A DNA stretch of 64,000 nt from Gilliamella sp. WF3-4. Lineage in GTDB: Bacteria; Pseudomonadota; Gammaproteobacteria; Enterobacterales; Orbaceae. The notes beneath the pieces were generated by a model. It was not told the DNA's origin, did no database searches, and saw nothing but the letters and a program-made list of their open reading frames with translations. Positions within the stretch are counted from its first letter, which is position 1. Each line of letters opens with the position of its first letter. Position numbers and translations under genes: made by a program. Below are positions 18,175 through 28,082 of this stretch, piece after piece. The stretch lies in contig NZ_LZGW01000017.1 of the NCBI RefSeq assembly GCF_001690275.1, positions 1 to 64,000 on the forward strand, in the 5' to 3' direction.

Positions 18175-19389
18175 ATGGTAAATTTCCAAAAATCAAACAA
18201 ATTGGATCACGTTTGTTACGATATTCGTGGACCAATTCTTGAGCATGCTAAAAGGCTAGAAGAAGAAGGTCAAACAATCCTTAAACTTAATATTGGAAAT
18301 CCCGCCCCTTTTGGCTTTGCAGCTCCTGATGAATTGTTAGTTGATGTCATTAGAAATTTACCTTCTTCACAAGGATATTGTGACTCAAAAGGTCTTTACT
18401 CTGCTCGCAAAGCAATTATGCAACATTATCAAGCCAGAGGTATTAACAGTTTAGATGTTGAAGATATTTACATTGGCAACGGCGTATCGGAATTAATCGT
18501 CCAGTCTATGCAAGCATTGCTTAATAGTGGTGATGAAATTCTGGTACCTATGCCTGACTATCCACTATGGACTGCGGCAGTGAGTTTATCGGGCGGAAAT
18601 GCGGTTCATTACTTGTGCGATGAAGAAGCAAATTGGTCACCAGATTTAGATGATATCAAACAAAAAATTACACCTAGAACAAAAGGCATTGTAATTATCA
18701 ATCCCAATAACCCAACTGGTGCTGTTTATAGTAAAGAAATATTGCTTGAGGTTGCTGAAATCGCCCGTCAAAATAATCTGATTATTTTCGCTGATGAAAT
18801 TTACGACAAAATTTTATATGATGATGCCGTACATCATTCAATTGCTGCATTGGCGCCTGATTTATTTGTTATTACGATGAGCGGTTTATCAAAAACATAT
18901 CGAGTTGCGGGATTTAGACAAGGATGGATGGCACTTTGTGGTCCTAAGCATCACGTAAAAGGCTATATTGAAGGTCTAAATATGCTTGCTTCCATGCGCT
19001 TATGCGCCAATGTACCATTACAACATGCGATTCAAGGGGCTCTTGGTGGGTATCAAAGTATCAATGAATTTATTGTGCCAGGTGGTCGCTTATATGAGCA
19101 ATGTATGTTGGCGTGGCGCCTACTGAACGATATTCCGGGTGTTTCATGTACTAAGCCACAAGGTGCTTTGTATTTATTTCCCAAATTAGATCAGAAAAAA
19201 TTTAACATCCATAATGATCAAAAATTGGTATTAGACTTTTTGTTACAGGAAAAAGTGTTACTTGTACAAGGAACCGGTTTTAATTGGCATAAGCCAGATC
19301 ACGTTAGAATTGTTGCTTTACCATATTTAGGCGACCTTGAAGATGCAATTGGACGATTTGCTAAATTCTTATCTTCTTATAAACAATAA
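18175..19389 (+). CDS. alaA: Alanine aminotransferase AlaA
   Basis: A PLP-dependent class I aminotransferase making alanine from pyruvate and glutamate. Its 404 residues follow E. coli AlaA almost block by block: LDHVCYDIRGPILEHAKRLE, LKLNIGNPAPFGF, NPNNPTGAVYSKE, FADEIYDKILYDD and the PLP-lysine motif SGLSKTYRVAGFRQGW. In E. coli alaA neighbours yfbR; here yfbR lies 43 kb away. GAAAGGGCG precedes the ATG. No regulator binding site was identified. Confidence 0.95.
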   Translation: MVNFQKSNKLDHVCYDIRGPILEHAKRLEEEGQTILKLNIGNPAPFGFAAPDELLVDVIRNLPSSQGYCDSKGLYSARKAIMQHYQARGINSLDVEDIYIGNGVSELIVQSMQALLNSGDEILVPMPDYPLWTAAVSLSGGNAVHYLCDEEANWSPDLDDIKQKITPRTKGIVIINPNNPTGAVYSKEILLEVAEIARQNNLIIFADEIYDKILYDDAVHHSIAALAPDLFVITMSGLSKTYRVAGFRQGWMALCGPKHHVKGYIEGLNMLASMRLCANVPLQHAIQGALGGYQSINEFIVPGGRLYEQCMLAWRLLNDIPGVSCTKPQGALYLFPKLDQKKFNIHNDQKLVLDFLLQEKVLLVQGTGFNWHKPDHVRIVALPYLGDLEDAIGRFAKFLSSYKQ

Positions 19390-19510
19390 AAAAGTCATTG
19401 TTAAACGATTATTGTTAAAAGGCTATTGTTAAACCTTTGCTTGTTGGTTGATGGATTTTACAATAAATTCATCACCAAATCATTGCTATCAAAAACAATC
19501 AATTAGATAT

Positions 19511-19536
19511 AAAAAAAGCGCCATGGATGACGCTTT
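19511..19536 (-). terminator. Terminator of loiP
   Basis: On the minus strand, AAAGCG pairs with CGCTTT around a loop that contains a further CAT/ATG pairing, followed by TTTTTTT. It lies 20 bases beyond the loiP stop. Confidence 0.75.
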
Positions 19537-19555
19537 CATAATGCAATCACAGAAC

Positions 19556-20314
19556 TTATTTTTTTAACTCTGCAAGTTTTTTACGAATATTATCTGCACG
19601 CGCTGTTGAAGACGGATGGCTACTTAAGATTGAAGCATCACCACCACCTAACTTATCAAATGCCGTTGCAAGACCAGCTGGATTGATTTTCTTCTTAACT
19701 AAATAATCGAAAGAATAGTTATCCGCATCTTGTTCTTGTTTTTGTGAGAACTGAGCATTAATCACTGCTGATGCTAAAGCACCTAATTTAGATTTAGATA
19801 ATGAAGCTATTTTTGCATTACCTGATGATGCTGCTGCATCAAGTGCCATTTCTGTTGCATAAGCTACTTGTATAGCTTTTTTACTATGACCTAAAGCAAC
19901 GTGACCTAATTCGTGACCTAAAACACCTTGAATTTCGTTATCAGTCATCATGTCCATTAAACCACTGTAAACACGAACACAACCATTAGCCATTGCCCAT
20001 GCATTAACATCTTTTGTGATGTATACTTTATAGTTAATAGGTGTTCCATTTAAATTATTACCGAGTGATTTAGCGATTTTATTTAATCGTTTAGTATAAG
20101 CACTATTTTTAGGTGCAATTCTAGATTCGGCATCCATTTGAGCACATGATTGTTGACTTAATGCTTTCACATCATTATCACTTAGAGTAGCAGCTTTTAA
20201 ACCTTTCATGCCAAGACTAGCTAAGTCATCTGCGCCCATGTTTTTACAACCAACTAGCGACATTGCAGCAACTAAAGGAAGTGCAACTAGCAATGTTTTT
20301 TGATGTTTTTTCAT
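19556..20314 (-). CDS. loiP: LoiP-type M48 metalloprotease lipoprotein
   Basis: An outer-membrane-associated zinc protease of 252 residues. The lipoprotein signal ends at the lipobox SLVGC (Cys23). The zinc motif HELGH is at 134-138 and the third ligand region is QEQDADNYSFDYL. Conserved blocks NYKVYITKDVNAWAMANGCV and RVYSGLMDMMTDNEIQGV match E. coli LoiP (YggG), which is the same length. A second, more diverged copy lies 1.3 kb downstream in the same orientation on the far side of queA. It has its own terminator. Confidence 0.92.
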   Translation of the reverse strand: MKKHQKTLLVALPLVAAMSLVGCKNMGADDLASLGMKGLKAATLSDNDVKALSQQSCAQMDAESRIAPKNSAYTKRLNKIAKSLGNNLNGTPINYKVYITKDVNAWAMANGCVRVYSGLMDMMTDNEIQGVLGHELGHVALGHSKKAIQVAYATEMALDAAASSGNAKIASLSKSKLGALASAVINAQFSQKQEQDADNYSFDYLVKKKINPAGLATAFDKLGGGDASILSSHPSSTARADNIRKKLAELKK

Positions 20315-20470
20315 ATTATTTTCCTTATATTTAAATATAACTTGTAATCGGCTAACATCTGTTAGACCGTTTGAATTTTAACGCAACTATTATAATAATC
20401 AACAAATAATTACTTGCTTAGACATAATGAGAGCTTTAGACTAATGCCTCATTTTTTGAGGAATACAATT

Positions 20471-21499
20471 ATGCAGCTATCAGATTTTGACTTCTCGCTT
20501 CCAAAAGAGCTCATTGCCAAACACCCTTCAGCAACCAGAAGTGCATGTCGACTGCTATCTCTTGATAGTCGTACAGGTAAAATTGAAGATCAGGTATTTA
20601 CTGATATTATCGATAAAATTAATCCAGGTGATTTATTGATTTTTAATAACACTAAAGTGATTCCTGCTCGTTTGTATGGGAAAAAAACATCTGGAGGTAA
20701 AATAGAAATATTAATCGAAAGATTACTAGATGGTAATCGTGCTCTTGCGCATATTAAAGCCTCAAAATCACCAAAAGAAGGAACTGAGTTAATATTAGGT
20801 GAAAATGAACACATTAATGTGACCATGATAGCCCGCCACGATGCTTTATTTGAATTACAATTCCCTGATGATGTGCTCAGTATTTTGAATAAAATTGGTC
20901 ATATTCCTTTACCACCTTACATCGATCGTCCTGACAACGAACAGGATCGTGAAGTTTATCAAACAGTCTATAGTAAAGTGCCTGGCGCGGTTGCCGCACC
21001 TACAGCAGGTCTTCATTTCGATAAACCTTTATTAGAAAAATTAAAACAAAAAGGCGTTGAAATGGCTTTTGTTACTTTACATGTTGGAGCGGGAACATTT
21101 CAGCCTGTTAGAGTTGAAAATATTGAGGCACATATTATGCATTCAGAATATGCTCAAGTCCCCGATTCGGTTGTCGATGCCGTATTAGCATGCAAAGCCA
21201 GAAACAATAAAGTGATCGCAGTAGGGACTACATCGGTTCGTGCTTTAGAAAGTGCCGCACAAAAGACAGGAAAAATCGCTCCTTTTTTTGACGATACCCA
21301 AATTTTTATTTATCCAGGCTATCAGTTTAAGGTTATTGACTCACTTATCACAAATTTTCACCTACCGGAATCAACTTTGATTATGCTTGTTTCTGCTTTT
21401 GCTGGTTACGAAAATACCATGAATGCTTATCAGCATGCAGTTAAAGAAAACTATCGTTTTTTTAGCTACGGCGATGCTATGTTTATTTCGGCTTCGTGA
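20471..21499 (+). CDS. queA: S-adenosylmethionine:tRNA ribosyltransferase-isomerase QueA
   Basis: Transfers the ribosyl group of AdoMet to preQ1 in tRNA to make epoxyqueuosine. 342 residues from the ATG at 20471 (GAGG ten bases upstream). The frame opens at 20414, but the extra 19 residues are not typical of the family. Motifs: [68 protein letters not shown]. tgt, the next enzyme of the pathway, follows on the same strand but 0.9 kb away, with an opposing protease gene between them. Confidence 0.94.
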   Translation: MQLSDFDFSLPKELIAKHPSATRSACRLLSLDSRTGKIEDQVFTDIIDKINPGDLLIFNNTKVIPARLYGKKTSGGKIEILIERLLDGNRALAHIKASKSPKEGTELILGENEHINVTMIARHDALFELQFPDDVLSILNKIGHIPLPPYIDRPDNEQDREVYQTVYSKVPGAVAAPTAGLHFDKPLLEKLKQKGVEMAFVTLHVGAGTFQPVRVENIEAHIMHSEYAQVPDSVVDAVLACKARNNKVIAVGTTSVRALESAAQKTGKIAPFFDDTQIFIYPGYQFKVIDSLITNFHLPESTLIMLVSAFAGYENTMNAYQHAVKENYRFFSYGDAMFISAS

Positions 21500-21518
21500 T
21501 AATAAATCTTAAAAAGCG

Positions 21519-21578
21519 GTTAAATAAATAGCCAAATAAAATTGAGCTAAGTGCAAACCTAGTTGGCTATTATTTAAC
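21519..21578. terminator. Long hairpin between convergent queA and loiP paralogue
   Basis: An inverted repeat of about 15 bp with one bulge (GTTAAATAAATAGCCA against TGGCTATTATTTAAC) and a 29-base loop, placed between two converging genes. It probably ends transcription from both sides. No strong U-tract is visible. Confidence 0.5.
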
Positions 21579-21607
21579 TGATCGCACAAATAGTTATTTA
21601 CCACTTT

Positions 21608-22294
21608 TTACCGCTTTAGCCTAGCAATAATATTCTTTATTCGTTTTATTCTTGAAGGATGTGATGTTGGTTTATTGGTTGAGTGAATAGGCAATTTGGC
21701 TAGCATGTCAACTAAACTCATCGGATCTATGTTTTTACTTATTAATAAATCAAAAGCATAGTTATCAGCTTCAATTTCATATTGTTGAGCCACGTCTTCT
21801 TTAGCAATAACAACAAGTTCGCCAATTTTATCAGTAAATTCGATATAAGGCGCTTGCTTAAACAAGCTAATAGCATGTTTAAGTGCGATATGAGCCTGCT
21901 CATGGGCAAGTACTGCCTGTAACTCATTATCATTCAATAATTTCATCAAACCACTATTTACACGTATACAACCATTAGCGGTAGACCATGCATTAGGTTC
22001 AGTATTAATATAAACTTGATAATTTATCTCAATATTATTAGCCTTGCTAGGCAGGGTTTTAGCAATTTTATTGAGTCTTTGGCTTAAAGCATGGTAATCA
22101 GGAGGAATGACTGCCCGCTTATCTGTTTCAAGGCAAGCCATCTGACTAATTGAAAAAATATCATTTTCAGATAACAATTGAATCCGATCGGAAGTAATCA
22201 CTTTGGGGTAAGCTTTACTTTGAATTTGACACCCAGTGAGAAAAAACATCGACCAACCTGACAATAGTAGAATAATACGTTTCAAACGATTCAA
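21608..22294 (-). CDS. M48 metalloprotease lipoprotein, diverged LoiP paralogue
   Basis: A 228-residue protein with a lipobox FFLTGC (Cys22), zinc motif HEQAH at 131-135 and third ligand region YEIEADNYAFDLLI. It aligns along its length with the LoiP-like protein at 19.6 kb (shared SQRLNKIAKTL, INYQVYI, NAWSTANGCIRV, SGLM, DNELQAVLAHE) but is shorter in the middle and carries Gln-Ala where LoiP has Leu-Gly in the zinc motif. All catalytic residues are kept. It likely arose by tandem duplication around queA. The role and division of labour are unknown. Confidence 0.87.
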   Translation of the reverse strand: MNRLKRIILLLSGWSMFFLTGCQIQSKAYPKVITSDRIQLLSENDIFSISQMACLETDKRAVIPPDYHALSQRLNKIAKTLPSKANNIEINYQVYINTEPNAWSTANGCIRVNSGLMKLLNDNELQAVLAHEQAHIALKHAISLFKQAPYIEFTDKIGELVVIAKEDVAQQYEIEADNYAFDLLISKNIDPMSLVDMLAKLPIHSTNKPTSHPSRIKRIKNIIARLKR

Positions 22295-22417
22295 AGCCCC
22301 TTCAAATATTGTTTATTTTAGTCAAGCAAGATAAACTAGGTTCCGCAAATTAATGATGCGATTACGCATTATAACAATAATTCGCGCCAAACTGTTTATT
22401 TGGTCGCAAGAGGTTAA

Positions 22418-23560
<1,143 letters not shown>

Positions 23561-23603
23561 AATCTCAAGCCTATTTTTTGCTATATATTTTTTACTATAA
23601 GTA

Positions 23604-23632
23604 TTGACACTTTTCAGGAAGCGCAGTATTAT
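23604..23632 (+). promoter_or_regulatory. Consensus sigma-70 promoter of tRNA-Pro
   Basis: -35 TTGACA (23604-23609), an exact 17-base spacer and -10 TATTAT (23627-23632), followed by the discriminator GCGCTTCC. The GC-rich discriminator is characteristic of stringently controlled stable-RNA promoters. A 10-bp perfect palindrome (AGGAAGCGCA, loop GTATTA, TGCGCTTCCT; 23616-23641) overlaps spacer, -10 and discriminator. Confidence 0.8.
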
Positions 23633-23643
23633 GCGCTTCCTAA

Positions 23644-23720
23644 CGGCGAGTAGCGCAGCTTGGTAGCGCAACTGGTTTGGGACCAGTGGGTCGGAGGTTC
23701 GAATCCTCTCTCGCCGACCA
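23644..23720 (+). tRNA. tRNA-Pro (UGG anticodon)
   Basis: A 77-nt cloverleaf: acceptor CGGCGAG/CTCGCCG, anticodon loop TTTGGGA (UGG), T-arm GGAGGTTCGAATCCTCT and encoded CCA. The mature 5' end is only about 11 bases from the -10 box, so the leader must be very short. Confidence 0.97.
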
Positions 23721-23826
23721 TCTCCTTTCTGACATATTAAAAAATCTACTTTCCCTTTTATCGCTATAGTTTTATAAAAAGCTAGCCATTTTGATTTTGC
23801 ATTTTTATTTTTACAACAAAAAATTA

Positions 23827-24097
23827 AATAAAATCAATGGCTTTTCTGACTGATTTTTCAGTGCAAAATGGCTTATTTTGAGGGCTATGTGATTTTGGGC
23901 GTTTTGCTTTTTGTGGATAAAATAAGCGACTGTTATCACATTCGATTTGGGTAGGCTTTGTGCTAAATCTCTGACTTCATGCATGGCTGTCGTGGTATAT
24001 TCTGGCGCTAAATCATAACCATCAGTAACCGATTAGTGATTTAGCGATTGAGGATTTTATAGTTTAAAAATCATTCAGAAAAACCATTGATTTTATT
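23827..24097. repeat. Non-coding repeat region A bounded by inverted 24-bp repeats
   Basis: The left boundary AATAAAATCAATGGCTTTTC (from 23827) is repeated in inverse orientation at 24074-24097 (TTCAGAAAAACCATTGATTT, then TATT), 22 of 24 bases matching. Between them is about 220 bases without a credible ORF. Two more copies of the same 24-mer bound a similar region at 54.1-54.5 kb. The stretch 24098-24338 beyond it holds nothing recognised. Confidence 0.65.
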
Positions 24098-24338
24098 GAA
24101 GTTTTTCTGGCTGTTTTCTGGATTGAAACATGAGGTGTAATTTTAAACTCGGTGAAGTGAAGAAAATAGAAAGGTAATTTATACTCGCTACTTCACACCA
24201 CCACAGTTTGGGGATTGCTATGCATGCTTCATTATTTTAAGCCTTGCTAACTAGTCGATTGGATGTATATGCAAAATATCATGACCGCTAAGTATTTAAT
24301 ATAACCTAGGATTTAATATAACTTGGCACTCAATGCAA

Positions 24339-25370
24339 CTAAGTACTGTTTCTTAAACGAAGTATAGGGGCGAACGTTGATAAATCTGGTTTATGGCAAT
24401 GAGTTTGAGCTTTTAACTTACTTAATAGTTGCATCGCCAAATGTTCCCCTATTTTTACAGCAGGTAAGGAGACTGTTGTTAAAGGTGGAAAACTCACTTG
24501 GCAAAACTCGTTATCACCAAATCCACTCACTGCTAATTGATGTGGCACACGGATATGCCGTCGTTGGCACTCATAAAGCACACCACAGGCTAATTCATCA
24601 GTAGTGCAAATTAAGGCATCGATTTCAGGCCAATTCAATAAGATGTCAGGCAGTAATAAGCTACCTGTACTAAAATTAGCGGGCTTGGCAGCATTGATAA
24701 CTCGATGGGTAGGTAGATGATAATCCAACATCGCCTTATGCCAACCATGTAAACGTTGTTGAAAGAGATAATTTTGTTGGTTGGCACACAGTAACCCAAT
24801 ATTTTGATAGCCTTTTTTTATTATATGTTCGGTTAGCATATACATTGCTAAACTATTATCTAACGCTATATAAAGATCTGCCGCTGTATCATATTGCTTA
24901 CCAATATTCATAATAGGTATCGTTTTATTAAGATTAACATTCTCAATAATAACGTCATTTTCGACATAAAATAACAATATTGCTTCGAGATTATGGTTGT
25001 GTAAAGAATCTAACAATTTTAGTTCACGGTTATAATAATGCTCAGATTCAATAAACAATATTGTATAACCTTGTTTAATTAAATTTGCTTGTAACACATC
25101 AAGCAAAATTTGCGCAGAATGATCGTGGTTTTTGGTTGTTATAACTGCAATAACTGGGCTAGATGACGCCGAGGCTAACTGGCTAGCGGTAACATTGGGT
25201 TTATATCCTAACGCATCGATAGCAATTTGAATCTTTTTGCGAAGTTTAACAGAAACACGTTCTGGCGTGCGTAAGGCGCGTGACACGGTCATAGAGCCCA
25301 CACCGGCATATTTCGCTACGTCAAATAAAGTAACCTGCCCTGTATTCCTCCGTTTTTTTGCGCTTTGCAT
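24339..25370 (-). CDS. LacI-family transcriptional repressor
   Basis: 343 residues. The N-terminal DNA-binding domain has VTLFDVAKYAGVGSMTVSRAL and the hinge helix region NVTASQLASASS. The periplasmic-binding-like effector domain follows (PVIAVITTKNHDHSAQILLDVL, then AVSGFGDNEFCQVSFPPLTTV near the end), as in the GntR/LacI sugar repressors. It is transcribed away from an ascorbate-type PTS operon. The shared 316-base gap holds a perfect LacI-type palindrome and a CRP-like site, so it very likely controls that operon. The effector is unknown. Confidence 0.92.
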   Translation of the reverse strand: MQSAKKRRNTGQVTLFDVAKYAGVGSMTVSRALRTPERVSVKLRKKIQIAIDALGYKPNVTASQLASASSSPVIAVITTKNHDHSAQILLDVLQANLIKQGYTILFIESEHYYNRELKLLDSLHNHNLEAILLFYVENDVIIENVNLNKTIPIMNIGKQYDTAADLYIALDNSLAMYMLTEHIIKKGYQNIGLLCANQQNYLFQQRLHGWHKAMLDYHLPTHRVINAAKPANFSTGSLLLPDILLNWPEIDALICTTDELACGVLYECQRRHIRVPHQLAVSGFGDNEFCQVSFPPLTTVSLPAVKIGEHLAMQLLSKLKAQTHCHKPDLSTFAPILRLRNST

Positions 25371-25546
25371 ATTTCATCCTAATTGAATTTAATCTAACCG
25401 TTCGTTTAAAAAAGACTAATTTTGACAACTGCAAGCCAGTGATGAGTGACTTATCCATTAATATGAATATTGTGAGCCACCTTTTAAAACTCAATTTTTT
25501 AATAATATTATTCTATCAACATAATTATTTTTAATGAATTTATTAG

Positions 25547-25568
25547 AAATGTTATCTACATCACAAAA
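25547..25568 (+). promoter_or_regulatory. CRP (cAMP receptor protein) site upstream of the PTS operon
   Basis: AAATGTTATCTACATCACAA (with two further A's) matches the 22-base E. coli CRP consensus (AAATGTGATCTAGATCACAT...) at most positions, including the TCACA half. It lies 23 bases upstream of the operator palindrome, as expected for catabolite-activated sugar genes. Binding is inferred. Confidence 0.65.
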
Positions 25569-25590
25569 TAAATAAAAATTTATGCAAATA

Positions 25591-25604
25591 TGATAGCGCT
25601 ATCA
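25591..25604 (+). promoter_or_regulatory. LacI-family operator
   Basis: A perfect 14-bp palindrome, TGATAGCGCTATCA, with the central CG typical of LacI/GalR/GntR operators. It lies between the divergent repressor gene and the PTS genes, 83 bases before the EIIA start. Confidence 0.8.
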
Positions 25605-25686
25605 CATTTCTATTATTTTAGTTGTGGCTATTTTTAATTTATATGCTAATTTTTCAATAAATTATCAGAATTTTAATGGAGAGAAA

Positions 25687-26130
25687 ATGCTCGCTAACTA
25701 TTTAACACAGCAAACTGTGAATATTGTTGATTCTGTAAATGATTGGAAAGAAGCTATACAGCTTTGCGCATCACCATTATTAGCAAACAATACGATTTTT
25801 CCTAATTATATTGAAAAAATTTTTGAATTACACGAATCACTTGGACCTTATTATGTGTTAGCGCCTGGCATTGCAATGCCACATGCCAGACCAGAGCATG
25901 GTGTAAACCAATTAGGCTTATCAATGTTATTAGTCAAACAAGGGGTAAATTTCAATTCGGCAGATAATGATCCAGTTTATTTAATTACGTTATTAGCAGC
26001 AATTGATAGTTCTAGTCATATTGAAATATTAACGCAATTGGCAACCTTATTTGGTGAATCAAATGATATGCAAGCCATTTTTAATGCTCAACATTGCGAT
26101 CAGATTTTAACTGTAACCAATCGTTATTAA
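25687..26130 (+). CDS. PTS EIIA, ascorbate/mannitol-fructose type
   Basis: A 147-residue phosphocarrier with the active histidine in APGIAMPHARPEHGV and the typical IALLAAIDSSSHIEIL-like core (ITLLAAIDSSSHIEILTQLATLF). The ATG at 25687 has GGAGAG upstream. The frame is open from 25624 with a GTG, but no ribosome site supports that. It is first in a three-gene operon EIIA-EIIB-EIIC, presumably repressed by the LacI-type protein and activated by CRP. Confidence 0.88.
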   Translation: MLANYLTQQTVNIVDSVNDWKEAIQLCASPLLANNTIFPNYIEKIFELHESLGPYYVLAPGIAMPHARPEHGVNQLGLSMLLVKQGVNFNSADNDPVYLITLLAAIDSSSHIEILTQLATLFGESNDMQAIFNAQHCDQILTVTNRY

Positions 26131-26162
26131 ATTTAATTAAACTTTATAAAAGGATAAATAAT

Positions 26163-26435
26163 ATGAAAATTATGGCTGTTTGTGGTCAAGGTCTAGGTAG
26201 TAGTTTTATGGTTGAAATGAATATCAAAAAAGTGCTTAAGAAATTAAATGTTGATGCCGAAGTAACACATGCCGATCTTGCATCTATCTCACCCGATCAA
26301 GCCGATATTTTTGTTATGACCAAAGATTTAGCGGCCAGTTCGGGTATCCCGGCAGATAAATTAGTGGTACTAAGCAATATTATTGATATCAACGATCTAG
26401 AATCCAAACTTGCTGAGCATCTTGCTAAGAATTAA
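26163..26435 (+). CDS. PTS EIIB, ascorbate type
   Basis: 90 residues with the phosphorylation cysteine at position 7 in the P-loop MAVCGQGLGSSFMVEMN, the UlaB/SgcB signature. The ATG at 26163 follows AAAGGATAAATAAT. An earlier in-frame start at 26094 would overlap EIIA and is not supported. Confidence 0.9.
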   Translation: MKIMAVCGQGLGSSFMVEMNIKKVLKKLNVDAEVTHADLASISPDQADIFVMTKDLAASSGIPADKLVVLSNIIDINDLESKLAEHLAKN

Positions 26436-26454
26436 CAACCTATGAGGTGTTGCT

Positions 26455-27816
26455 ATGATTCAGGAAATCGTAAAATTTATTGTTGATATTTTAAAAGTAC
26501 CTGCCGTATTGGTGGGTTTAATTGCCATGGTTGGGTTAATAGCCCAACATAAATCATTTGCTGATACCGTAAAAGGAACCGTGAAAACAATTTTAGGTTT
26601 TTTGGTATTAAGCGGTGGTGCAAGCGTGCTTATCAGTGCAATTACGCCACTCGGCATGATGTTTGAGCAAGCTTTTAAATTACAAGGTATTATTCCTAAT
26701 AATGAAGCTATAGTTTCTATGGCATTAAATGAATATGGTGCAGCAACGGCATTAATTATGGCATTTGGTATGGTCGCTAATATCGTAGTTGCACGTTTTA
26801 CACGTTTAAAATTTATCTTTTTGACAGGACATCATACCTTTTATATGGCCTGTATGATTAGTATTATTTTAACCGTTGCAGGATTTAAAGGCTGGCAACT
26901 GGTATTTACTGGATCGTTAGTGCTTGGCCTTATCATGGCTTTTTTCCCTGCTTTGGCACAACCGCATATGCGTAAAATTACGGGTAATGATGATGTCGCA
27001 TTTGGCCATTTTGGTACTTTAGGTTATGTGCTAGCTGGCTGGCTTGGACAAGTTGTAGGTAAAAACTCACGCTCAACTGAAGAGATGAATTTACCTAAAA
27101 ACCTAAGTTTCTTACGCGATAGCTCAATTTCAATTTCATTAACTATGATGATTATTTATCTCATTCTAGCTCTATTCGCTGGCTCTGATTATGTCGAAAC
27201 TAATCTAAGTAAAGGTGATAATTATTTAGTTTATGCGATTATAGAGGCCATTACATTTGCTGCTGGTGTGTTTATCATTCTACAAGGTGTGCGATTAATT
27301 CTCGCTGAAATTGTGCCAGCATTTACAGGCTTCTCAGAAAAATTGGTACCTAATGCAAAACCCGCTCTTGATTGTCCTGTTGTCTTTCCATATGCGCCAA
27401 ATGCTGTTCTCGTCGGCTTTTTATTTAGTTTTCTTGGTGGATTAATTGGATTATTTGTTTTAGGGCAATTAAATCTGGTTCTGATATTACCAGGCGTTGT
27501 TCCTCATTTCTTTTGTGGTGCAACAGCGGGGGTATTTGGTAATGCAATGGGAGGACGCCGTGGGGCAATGCTCGGAGCATTTGCTAATGGTCTATTAGTC
27601 ACATTCTTGCCGGTTATGCTACTGCCTGTGCTAGGATCTTTGGGTTTTGCAAATACGACTTTCTCTGATGTCGATTTTTGCGGTGTTGGAATTATCTTAG
27701 GTAATATGGCTAAGTGGTTTAACAAAGATATCATAATGAGCATTATTATTGCTATCTTTGCTATATTGGTTATTTATAATTACATAGCTAAACCCAAAAT
27801 TGATTCAAAGGATTAG
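26455..27816 (+). CDS. PTS EIIC, ascorbate (UlaA) family
   Basis: A 453-residue membrane transporter of the ascorbate-Gat PTS superfamily: FIVDILKVPAVLVGLIAMVG at the N-terminus, FLTGHHTFYMACMISIIL, GNDDVAFGHFGTLGYVLAGW, and the late GGRRGAMLGAFANGLLVTFLP. About ten to eleven membrane spans. UlaA moves L-ascorbate in E. coli, but no ulaD/E/F-type catabolic genes follow, and the regulator is LacI-type rather than the DeoR-type UlaR. The substrate is therefore open. The start follows GAGGTGTTGCT. Confidence 0.88.
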   Translation: MIQEIVKFIVDILKVPAVLVGLIAMVGLIAQHKSFADTVKGTVKTILGFLVLSGGASVLISAITPLGMMFEQAFKLQGIIPNNEAIVSMALNEYGAATALIMAFGMVANIVVARFTRLKFIFLTGHHTFYMACMISIILTVAGFKGWQLVFTGSLVLGLIMAFFPALAQPHMRKITGNDDVAFGHFGTLGYVLAGWLGQVVGKNSRSTEEMNLPKNLSFLRDSSISISLTMMIIYLILALFAGSDYVETNLSKGDNYLVYAIIEAITFAAGVFIILQGVRLILAEIVPAFTGFSEKLVPNAKPALDCPVVFPYAPNAVLVGFLFSFLGGLIGLFVLGQLNLVLILPGVVPHFFCGATAGVFGNAMGGRRGAMLGAFANGLLVTFLPVMLLPVLGSLGFANTTFSDVDFCGVGIILGNMAKWFNKDIIMSIIIAIFAILVIYNYIAKPKIDSKD

Positions 27817-27826
27817 TTAAAGTATC

Positions 27827-27855
27827 TATAGCCACTATTTATATTAGTGGCTATA
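27827..27855 (+). terminator. Hairpin after the ascorbate-type PTS operon
   Basis: A perfect 10-bp stem (TATAGCCACT/AGTGGCTATA) with a 9-base loop, eleven bases past the EIIC stop. No U-tract follows. The remaining 230 bases to 28082 are AT-rich with a short direct repeat (CTTAAATAAA, three times around 28020-28060) and no gene. Confidence 0.5.
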
Positions 27856-28082
27856 TAAAACACAGAAAAGGCATCTTTAAGAAAGCCCATCATTTAATTA
27901 AGCCCTATTTTACAACAAAGACATTATGGCTTAATTTTAACTTATTTTTAGTCACACTTTTCAGTTAAAAAACATCTATTGTTGCTTTTATACCGACTAA
28001 AAAACATGAGTAAGCAATTCCCTTAAATAAATAACCTTAAATAAACCCCCTTAAATAAATCATCTAACCAGAAATAAGGTTG

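Noticed and set aside
20414..20470. N-terminal extension of QueA
   Set aside because: The 19 extra residues have no counterpart in the family, and GAGG lies before the internal ATG at 20471.
27504..27743. Minus-strand 79-codon frame rich in proline and alanine
   Set aside because: Shadow of EIIC; no start signal or domain.
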